A model generated the notes under the pieces. That model searched no databases. It was not told where the DNA came from and saw only the letters and a program-made list of their open reading frames with translations. Source: JAYZAP01 sp964645285 (GTDB taxonomy: Bacteria; Pseudomonadota; Alphaproteobacteria; JAAXGF01). From it: a stretch of 15,270 bases of DNA. Positions within the stretch are counted from its first letter, which is position 1. Every line of letters starts with the position of its first letter. Shown here in pieces: positions 7,106 to 13,513 of this stretch. The position numbers were made by a program, and so were the translations under genes. Where the stretch lies: positions 1 to 15,270 of the forward strand of contig CAZYDR010000089.1 in the NCBI GenBank assembly GCA_964645285.1. Reading direction: 5' to 3'.

Positions 7106-7456
7106 GGGTGTCTCTCAAATCTGGTGTGTTGAAGTGGTCGTTGAAGCGGTTACGACTCGAAGCCAAGGTATAGTCCATCGGGGCCGGTAATGAGAAGTCT
7201 TTCACGGCGACAATGCTCAAAAAATCGTCTTGTAGACGCTCTAGCGCTCGCGCCAAGCCGATCTTCGTGTTGAGCAGCAACCGAACTGATCGCCAAGGGG
7301 GCTGCCAATGGCCATCGGTTTCGGGAAAGAGTGTTAAGGGAAGCAGCAATGGGAGCCGTCGATATTATCCTTACTGTTCTTGGACTTGCGTGGGTCGGGC
7401 ACCTTGTCGTCCGGTTCCGCGGCTAGCGATCTCTTTCCCGTTCGAGACAGTTTCGC
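7106..7456. other. 351-base gap between the small ACAD gene and ccr; possible decayed gene
   Basis: No intact gene is convincing here. On the minus strand a possible remnant reads LPLTLFPETDGHW, then RLLLNTKIGLARALERLQDD in one frame. If one T is added to a T6 run (7219-7224) it continues as FFEHCRRERLLITGPDGLYL and GFES, with a TAA at 7150-7152. The tail resembles the last strand of glyoxalase/VOC-type domains, but I do not recognise the protein. Two adjacent 12-base direct repeats (GTTGAAGTGGTC and GTTGAAGCGGTT, 7128-7151) lie in the ccr leader. A weak promoter for ccr could be TTCTCA-N18-TATACC, with its -10 at 7171-7166 on the minus strand. Confidence 0.35.
7349..7426 (+). CDS. possible 25-residue single-span membrane peptide
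   Basis: This short plus-strand frame starts with ATG, 7 bases after AAGGGA. It encodes a hydrophobic stretch (VDIILTVLGLAWVGHLVV) followed by RFRG and TAG. The composition suits a one-span small membrane protein with a positive C-terminal end. It is the only plus-strand candidate in this gap and opposes both neighbours. Chance is a real alternative, since a possible remnant on the other strand occupies part of the same bases. Confidence 0.2.
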   Translation: MGAVDIILTVLGLAWVGHLVVRFRG

Positions 7457-8587
7457 CTAAAGGGCGATAAATCTATCCAGGTGATGATCGAGATCGCCGA
7501 ACAAGCGGCCGATCATGCTGATCCGCTTAAAGTAATGTCCCACCATGTATTCGTCGGTCATGGCGATGCCGCCGTGTAGCTGCACGGCTTCCTGGCCGAC
7601 CAGCCGGCCAGCGCGGCCGATCTGCACCTTGGCCGCCGAAACACAACGCCTGCGCTCCTGATCGCCGTCATCGTCGATACGCATGGACGCGACGTTGACC
7701 AGGCCGATGGACTCCTCACGGGCGACGAACATATCGACCATGCGATGCTGCAGCGCTTGAAACTCGCCAAGTTTCTTGCCGAACTGCTCGCGGGTCTTGA
7801 GGTATTCCAGGGTGGTGTCGTTGAGCACCGCCATGATCCCTAAAGCTTCGGCACAAACCGCGGCGGTAGCTTCGTCAATGACGCGCTCGATTGCGCCAAG
7901 GGCTTGGCCTTCTGCGCCCAGTAAGGCGTCTGCGCCAAGGCGTACGCCATCGAAGCTGAGTTCCGCCGCGCGCTGACCATCTACCGTGGGATAGCCTCGC
8001 ACATCGAGGCCTTCGGCGCCTCGGTCAACCACAAACAGGGAGATACCGTCCTTGTCGCGGCGCTCGCCCGAGGTGCGGGCCGAGACGATCAGGGTGTCGG
8101 CGGTATCGCCGTTCAACACCACGCTCTTCTGGCCGTTGAGAACATAGCTGTCACAGTCCCTGGTCGCGGCCAGGGCGACGTCGTGAAGATCGTAGCGCGA
8201 CTGGGGTTCGGCGTAGCCAAAGGCGAGGAGTTTGGTGCCTTCGACCATGGCCGGCAGCAACGCCTGTTTCTGGTCTTCGCTGCCGGCGTGACGGACGATG
8301 CCGCCGCCAAGGATCACCGACGGCAGGATGGGCTCGACAACCAGGCCGCGGCCCAGGGCCTCCATCATCACCATGGTCTCGACACCACCGCCCTCGGTGC
8401 CGCCAAAGGCTTCCGGCATGGTGGCGCCAAGCCAGCCGAGTTCGGCAAAGGTCGCCCAGGTGTCGCGGTTGAAACCGTCATCGCTGCGCGAGGCAGCCTG
8501 GCGGTCGTCAAAGGAATAGTCGCGCTCGATGAAGCGTTCGACGCTATCTTTCAAGAGCTGTTGGTCGTCTGACAGCGAAAAGTCCAT
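7457..8587 (-). CDS. acyl-CoA dehydrogenase, small-subunit (PimD-like) type
   Basis: This FAD enzyme chain belongs to the acyl-CoA dehydrogenases that introduce a 2,3 double bond into acyl-CoA and pass electrons to ETF. Its length (376 residues) and divergent sequence match the small chain of two-component enzymes such as pimeloyl-CoA dehydrogenase PimCD of R. palustris. Visible features are the N-terminal helical domain (MDFSLSDDQQLLKDSVERF), the middle domain with AFGYAEPQSRYDL (122-134) and LNGQKSVVLNG (150-160), the FAD-contacting helix TREQFGKKLGEFQALQHRM (265-283), and QLHGGIAMTDEY (336-347). It lacks a YEGT-type catalytic Glu near its end (FGDLDHHL instead), as expected for a partner chain. 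It follows large-subunit copy A after 44 bases and is the only small-subunit gene in the window. Confidence 0.9.
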   Translation of the reverse strand: MDFSLSDDQQLLKDSVERFIERDYSFDDRQAASRSDDGFNRDTWATFAELGWLGATMPEAFGGTEGGGVETMVMMEALGRGLVVEPILPSVILGGGIVRHAGSEDQKQALLPAMVEGTKLLAFGYAEPQSRYDLHDVALAATRDCDSYVLNGQKSVVLNGDTADTLIVSARTSGERRDKDGISLFVVDRGAEGLDVRGYPTVDGQRAAELSFDGVRLGADALLGAEGQALGAIERVIDEATAAVCAEALGIMAVLNDTTLEYLKTREQFGKKLGEFQALQHRMVDMFVAREESIGLVNVASMRIDDDGDQERRRCVSAAKVQIGRAGRLVGQEAVQLHGGIAMTDEYMVGHYFKRISMIGRLFGDLDHHLDRFIAL

Positions 8588-8631
8588 GGTGGTGTCCCGT
8601 TGAATAAAGGTACGCGGCTAGATGCTATCTA

Positions 8632-9825
8632 CTAGAGGCCGAGCACGAATTTGCTCATGATATTTTTCTGGATCTCGTTGGAGCCAGCGTAGATTGAGGT
8701 CTTGCGATTGTTGAAGTATTGCGCTGCCAGGGGCGGCGCATAGTCGGGCCCGATCGGCGGCTCGTTGCGGCCTTCCATGCCAGGCTGGAAATAGGGGAAG
8801 GCATAGTGGCCGACCGCCTCGAACAGCAACTCGGTGATGTCCTGCTGCACCTCGCTGCCCCGGAGCTTGAGGAGCGACACTTCCGTGCCCGGCTCCTCGT
8901 CGGCGTTGGCGGCGGAGATGTAGCGCAGCGCCGTGTACTCCAGGGCCATGAGTTCGATTTCGGTTTTGGCCATGCGTTCGCGGAACCGCGGGTTCTCGAT
9001 CAACGGCCGGTCGCCTGACTGTTCAGTAGCGGCAACCTGCTTGAGCTTCGCCAGCATGCGCTTGGAGCGCGGCACTTCGGCGCTCATGAAGCGTTCGTGG
9101 CTGAGCAGGAACTTGGCGTAGGTCCAGCCCTTGTTCTCTTCGCCGATGCGGTTGACCACGGGAACCCGCACATCCTCGAAGAACACCTGATTGACTTCGT
9201 GATCGCCGTCGATGGTGATGACCGGGCGGATGGTGATACCCGGTGTGTTTATGTCAACCAGCAGGAACGAAATACCGGCCTGGCGCTTACCCTCGGTCGA
9301 GGTCCGCACCAGGCAGAAAATCCAGTCGGCGTATTGCGCCCAGGTGGTCCACATCTTGCTGCCGTTGATGATGTAGTCGTCACCGTCCTGGATCGCACGG
9401 CAGCTTAGTGAGGCCAGGTCGGAACCGGCGTTGGGCTCGGAATAGCCCTGACACCACCAGTCCTCGGCGGACAGAATGCGCGGCAGGTAGTGGGCCTTTT
9501 GCTCTTTCGAGCCGTAGGCGATGATCACCGGGCCGACCAGGTGAGTGCCGAAAGAATTCAGGCCCGGAGCAAAACCGTTCTCCATCTCCTCGTCGAAGAT
9601 ATAGAACTGCATGGTGCTCCAGCCGGTGCCGCCATGTTCGACCGGCCATGCCGGGGCGACCCAGCCCTTGGCATTCATGATGTCGTTCCAGCGCTGAATT
9701 TCGTCCTTGCCGTAGCCTCGACCGTCACGAACCTTGTCGCGAATGTCCTCGGGCAGGTTTTCGGCGACGAAACCGCGCACTTCCTGGCGGAAGGCTTCAT
9801 CTTCGGGGTTGAGGTTCATGTCCAT
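8632..9825 (-). CDS. acyl-CoA dehydrogenase large subunit (PimC-like), copy A
   Basis: This is a PimC-type large chain of 397 residues, likely to pair with the small-subunit gene 44 bases downstream. The ACAD domains run in order: an N-terminal helical domain with GWVAPAWPVEHGGTGWS (54-70); a middle beta domain with WWCQGYSEPNAGSDLASL (123-140) and KMWTTWAQYADWIFCLVR (157-174), which contact FAD and substrate; and a C-terminal helical domain. The usual C-terminal base (YEGT) is replaced by Tyr379-Ala-Gly-Ser. Glu244 in LSHERFMSAEV lies in the helix where isovaleryl-CoA dehydrogenase carries its base, so it is the candidate catalytic Glu. Among the copies it is the most set apart, with a 77-base upstream gap containing promoter- and operator-like sequences. 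The start MDMNL aligns with MDLNL of the other copies; its Shine-Dalgarno sequence is weak. Confidence 0.93.
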   Translation of the reverse strand: MDMNLNPEDEAFRQEVRGFVAENLPEDIRDKVRDGRGYGKDEIQRWNDIMNAKGWVAPAWPVEHGGTGWSTMQFYIFDEEMENGFAPGLNSFGTHLVGPVIIAYGSKEQKAHYLPRILSAEDWWCQGYSEPNAGSDLASLSCRAIQDGDDYIINGSKMWTTWAQYADWIFCLVRTSTEGKRQAGISFLLVDINTPGITIRPVITIDGDHEVNQVFFEDVRVPVVNRIGEENKGWTYAKFLLSHERFMSAEVPRSKRMLAKLKQVAATEQSGDRPLIENPRFRERMAKTEIELMALEYTALRYISAANADEEPGTEVSLLKLRGSEVQQDITELLFEAVGHYAFPYFQPGMEGRNEPPIGPDYAPPLAAQYFNNRKTSIYAGSNEIQKNIMSKFVLGL

Positions 9826-9846
9826 GATGATCTACCAGCAGGAAAT

Positions 9847-9893
9847 TTGAATGATCGTCGTTCAATGCTATGCAGGGCGGTCGGTATATTCAA
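9847..9893 (-). promoter_or_regulatory. internal promoter with overlapping palindromic operator upstream of copy A
   Basis: On the minus strand TTGAAT (9893-9888) and TAGCAT (9870-9865) are 17 bases apart, each matching 4/6 of the sigma-70 hexamers. Directly downstream, reading on the plus strand, TTGAATGA (9847-9854) and TCGTTCAA (9858-9865) are inverted repeats around a 3-base centre with one mismatch. The core resembles the FadR operator of Bacillus (TGAATGA..TCATTCA). The palindrome would cover the transcription start, a classic repressor position. A TetR-family regulator of fatty-acid genes is a guess; no regulator gene is in the window. Confidence 0.45.
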
Positions 9894-9902
9894 TACTCCA
9901 GG

Positions 9903-11099
9903 TCATAATCCGAGGACAAATTTGCTCATAATATTCTTCTGGATTTCGTTGGAGCCGCTATAGATCGAAACTTTCCGCTCGTTGAAATACTGAGACGCCA
10001 GGGGCGCCGCGTAATCCGGGCCGATGGGCGGCTCGTTCCAGCCATCCGTGAGAACCGTGGCCACATGGGGGAAGGCATAGTGGCCGATAGCCTCGAAGGT
10101 CAGCTCGGTCAGGTTCTGATAGACCTCGCTACCGCGCAGCTTGAGCAATGAAGCCTCGCTGCCCGGGTGCTCGCCCTTGGCCGCGGCGGCGATGAAGCGC
10201 AAGGAGGTATAATCAAGGGACATGACCTCCAGTTCTGCCTCGGCGATACGCTCGCGAAAGCGGCGGTTCTCAATCAGCGGGCGACCGCTGTCATGCTCGG
10301 CCCCGGCAATCTGCTTGAGCTTGGTCAGGGCTTGCTTGGAGCCGGCCACCGACGCGCTCATGAAGCGCTCATGGCCGAGCAGCACCTTGGCATAGGTCCA
10401 GCCCTGGTTTTCCTCGCCGATACGGTTGGCGACCGGCACCCGGACATCCTCGAAGAAGACCTGATTGACTTCATGGCCGCCCTCGATGGTGATCACCGGC
10501 CGGACAGTGATTCCGGGCGTTTTCATGTCGATCAACAGGAACGAGATGCCGGCCTGCTTCTTACCCTCGGTCGAGGTTCGCACCAGACAGAAAATCATGT
10601 CGGCCCATTGCGCCCAGGTGGTCCACATCTTGCTGCCGTTGACCACATAATCGTCGCCGTCCTGAATGGCGCGGGTGCTCAGGGAAGCGAGGTCGGAACC
10701 GGAATTGGGCTCGGAATAGCCCTGGCACCACCATTCCTCGCCGGACAGAATTTTGGGCAGATAGCGGGCTTTTTGCACGTCGGTGCCGAACGACATGATG
10801 ACCGGGCCGACCATGCTGCGGCCGAACGGATTTATGCTGGGGGCGTGACCCTTGGCCAGTTCTTCTCCGAACAGGTAGGTCTGGGTAATGCTCCAGCCGG
10901 TGCCGCCGTGCTCCACCGGCCAATTCGGCGCGACCCAGCCCTTGGCATGGAGAATCTCCGTCCAGCGCTGCATGTCTGCCTTGCCCACGGTGACGCCCTG
11001 GCGGACCTTTTCGCTGATATCCTTGGGCAGGTTGTTGGCGACAAAGGCGCAAACCTCCTCGCTAAAGGCTTGGTCTTCGGGGGTCAGGGTCAGGTCCAT
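9903..11099 (-). CDS. acyl-CoA dehydrogenase large subunit (PimC-like), copy B
   Basis: This intact 398-residue PimC-type large chain is closest in its C-terminal third to broken copy C (both have HPGSEASLLKLRGS and DRK/ERK-VSIYSGSNEI). It has GWVAPNWPVEHGGTGWS, WWCQGYSEPNSGSDLASL, KMWTTWAQWADMIFCLVR and the helix-G Glu in LLGHERFMSASV; YSGS stands where YEGT would be. Compared with A, substrate-side differences include Trp-Ala-Asp-Met for Tyr-Ala-Asp-Trp after TTWAQ, and AFPHVATVLTDGWNEPP in place of AFPYFQPGMEGRNEPP. The start at 11099 is set by AGGA overlapping the TGA of copy C (TGAGGA, then ACC-ATG), so it is translationally coupled to a gene that now ends early. Substrate unknown. Confidence 0.93.
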   Translation of the reverse strand: MDLTLTPEDQAFSEEVCAFVANNLPKDISEKVRQGVTVGKADMQRWTEILHAKGWVAPNWPVEHGGTGWSITQTYLFGEELAKGHAPSINPFGRSMVGPVIMSFGTDVQKARYLPKILSGEEWWCQGYSEPNSGSDLASLSTRAIQDGDDYVVNGSKMWTTWAQWADMIFCLVRTSTEGKKQAGISFLLIDMKTPGITVRPVITIEGGHEVNQVFFEDVRVPVANRIGEENQGWTYAKVLLGHERFMSASVAGSKQALTKLKQIAGAEHDSGRPLIENRRFRERIAEAELEVMSLDYTSLRFIAAAAKGEHPGSEASLLKLRGSEVYQNLTELTFEAIGHYAFPHVATVLTDGWNEPPIGPDYAAPLASQYFNERKVSIYSGSNEIQKNIMSKFVLGL

Positions 11100-11109
11100 G
11101 GTGTTGTCC

Positions 11110-12304
11110 TCACAGGCCGAGTACGAATTTCGACATGATGTTCTTCTAGATTTCGTTGGAGCCGCTGTAGATCGAAACTTTGCGGTCGTTGAAATAGTTC
11201 GATGCCAGGGGCGCCGCGTAGTCCGGGCCGATCGGCGGTTCGTTCCAACCTTCGGTCAGGACCTCGGTCATGTGCGGGAAGGCGTAGTGGCCGGCGGCCT
11301 CAAAGGTCAGTTCGGAAAGCCGCTGGAGCACCTGGCTACCGCGCAGTTTGAGCAGGGACGCTTCGCTGCCCGGATGGTCGCCCTTGGCGGCGGCAATGAA
11401 ACGAAGCGTGCTGTATTCGATGGCCATGATTTCGGCTTCGACTTCGGCCATGCGCTCACGAAACCGACTATGTTCGATCAGCGGCCGGCCGCAGGATTGC
11501 TCGTTGGCGGCGATCTTCTTGAGTTTCTCCAGCGCCCGCTTGGCGTTCGCCACCCCGCCGCTCATGAAGCGCTCGTGGCCGAGCAGTACCTTGGCATAGG
11601 TCCAGCCCTGGTTTTCCTCACCCACAAGATTTTCCGCCGGCACCCGGACGTCCTCGAAGAACATCTGGTTGACCTCGTGGCCGCCCACGATGGTGATGAC
11701 CGGGCGGACGGTGATGCCCGGCGTCTTCATGCCGATGAGCAGGAATGAGATGCCGGCTTGCTTCTTGTCCTCGGTCGAGGTTCGCACCAGACAGAAAATC
11801 CAGTCGGCGTATTGCGCCCAGGTGGTCCACATCTTGGTGCCGTTGACCAGGTAGTCGTCGCCGTCGCGCACCGCGCGTGTGCTCAACGAGGCCAGGTCCG
11901 AGCCTGAATTGGGGTTCGGAATAGCCCTGGCACCACCAGTCCTCGCCCGACAGGATGCGCGGCAGGTAATGGGCCTTCTGCGCTTCGCTGCCGAAGGAGA
12001 AGAGGACCGGGAACAGCATGGGGACGCCGAACGGGTTGAGGCCGGGAGCATGACCGTTGATCATTTCTTCGTTGAAGATGAATATCTGGCTGGTGCTCCA
12101 GTCAGGACCGCCGTACTCCACCGACCAGACCGGCGCGACCCAGCCCTTGGCGTTGAGAATTTCCCTCCAGCGCTGAATGTCGGTTTTGCTCACGGTGACG
12201 CCCTGGTTGACCTTGTCACGAATATCCGTAGGTAGGTTTTCGGCAACGAAGCTGCGTATCTCCTTGCGGAATGCCTCGTCTTCAGAGATTACGGTCAGGT
12301 CCAT
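11110..12304 (-). pseudogene. acyl-CoA dehydrogenase large subunit (PimC-like), copy C, frameshift plus amber codon
   Basis: This fifth PimC-type paralogue is broken twice. The first 131 codons read well (MDLTVISEDEAFRKEIRSFV to WWCQGYSEP). Then an extra G in a G-run (11911-11914, four Gs where copies A, B and E have three) shifts the frame. The rest (NSGSDLASLSTRAVRDGDDY onward) is intact in the next frame, with LLGHERFMSGGV and VSIYSGSNEI. A TAG at 11146-11148 replaces the CAG (Gln) found in copies A, B and D, followed by KNIMSKFVLGL and the original TGA at 11110. Apart from these lesions the reading is full length (about 398 codons). The G insertion could be a sequencing error, but the C-to-T amber change fits real decay. 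The start at 12304 has AGGA overlapping the stop of copy D. As read, an intact domain cannot be made. Confidence 0.85.
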
Positions 12305-12314
12305 GGTCGTATCC

Positions 12315-13511
12315 TCATAGGTCGAGTACGAACTTCGTCATGATGTTTTTCTGGATCTCGTTGGAGCCGGCGAAGATCGAAATCTTGCGCTCGTTGAAGT
12401 ATTGTGAGGCCAGGGGCGCCGCGTATTCGAATCCTACGGGCGGTTCGTTCCAGCCGTTGTCGAGCACGCCGGGCAGATGCGGGAAGGCGTAGTGGCCGGC
12501 GGCCTCGAAGGCGAGTTCGGTCATGCTTTGGCGGATCTCGCTGCCGCGCAGCTTGAGCAGCGAGACTTCGGGGCCGGGATGGTCGCCGGCATTGGCCGCG
12601 GCGATGAAGCGCAACATGGTCTGTTCCAGAGCCATGAGCTGAATTTCAGTGTCGGCCAGGCGCTCGCGGAAGCGGCGGTCCTCGATCAGCGGCTTGCCGT
12701 GGCTCTGTTCGGTGGCGGCGATCTCGGTGACGCGCCGCAGCATGCGTTTGGAGTAGGGCACCGAGGCACTCATGAAGCGCTCGTGGCCGAGCAGTACCTT
12801 GGCGTAGGTCCAGCCCTTGTTTTCCTCGCCGATACGATTGGCCACGGGCACCCGCACGTTGTCGAAGAACACCTGGTTGACCTCGTGGCCGCCCTCGATG
12901 GTGATGATCGGCTGCACGGTAATGCCCGGCGTTTTCATGTCCATGAGCAGGAATGAGATACCGGCCTGTTTCTTACCTTCGGTGGAGGTTCGCACCAGAC
13001 AGAAAATCATGTCGGCCCACTGGGCCGCCGTGGTCCAGGTCTTGCCGCCATTGACGACGTAGTCGCCGCCGTCGCGCACCGCCCGAGTGGTCAGGGAGGC
13101 CAGGTCCGAGCCGGCGTTAGGTTCCGAGTAGCCCTGGCACCACCAGTCCTCGGCAGACAGGATACGAGGCAGGTAGTGGGCCTTCTGTTCTTCGTTGCCG
13201 AAGGCGATGATGACCGGCCCGACCATGGCGACGCCGAACTGATTGAGGCGCGGCGCGTGGGCGAGTACGCACTCTTCCTCGAAAATGAAAATCTGGATGG
13301 TGCTCCAGCCAGTGCCGCCATGCTCCACCGGCCAAGCCGGCGACGACCACCCTTTGACGTGGAGAATCTTGGTCCAGCGCTGGATGTCGTCGGCGACGAT
13401 GCGCAGGCCGTTCTTGCCTTTCTCGCGGATGTCGGCCGGCAGGTTTTCCGTGATGAAAGCGCGGGCCTCGGCGCGGAAGGCTTCTTCTTCGGGGCTGAAA
13501 GACAAGTCCAT
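12315..13511 (-). CDS. acyl-CoA dehydrogenase large subunit (PimC-like), copy D
   Basis: This is an intact 398-residue PimC-type large chain. I placed the start at MDLSFSPEEEAFRAEARAF (13511), which aligns with all paralogues; the frame stays open upstream into copy E, but that part reads as out-of-frame shadow. Motifs are GWSSPAWPVEHGGTGWS, WWCQGYSEPNAGSDLASL, KTWTTAAQWADMIFCLVR (Thr where the others have KMWTT), LLGHERFMSASV with the candidate base, and SIFAGSNEIQ at the end. It also differs from the other copies in ALEQTMLRF and GFEYAAPLASQYF. The ATG lies 2 bases after the TAG of copy E and lacks a clear Shine-Dalgarno sequence, so translation is probably coupled to E. Substrate unknown. 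Confidence 0.93.
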   Translation of the reverse strand: MDLSFSPEEEAFRAEARAFITENLPADIREKGKNGLRIVADDIQRWTKILHVKGWSSPAWPVEHGGTGWSTIQIFIFEEECVLAHAPRLNQFGVAMVGPVIIAFGNEEQKAHYLPRILSAEDWWCQGYSEPNAGSDLASLTTRAVRDGGDYVVNGGKTWTTAAQWADMIFCLVRTSTEGKKQAGISFLLMDMKTPGITVQPIITIEGGHEVNQVFFDNVRVPVANRIGEENKGWTYAKVLLGHERFMSASVPYSKRMLRRVTEIAATEQSHGKPLIEDRRFRERLADTEIQLMALEQTMLRFIAAANAGDHPGPEVSLLKLRGSEIRQSMTELAFEAAGHYAFPHLPGVLDNGWNEPPVGFEYAAPLASQYFNERKISIFAGSNEIQKNIMTKFVLDL

Positions 13512-13513
13512 CA

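Noticed and set aside
10167..11138. 323-residue plus-strand frame opposite ACAD copy B
   Set aside because: Equivalent shadow frames recur opposite the other ACAD copies with similar low-complexity Gly/Ala/Asp content, so they track the dehydrogenase coding strand and are not separate genes.
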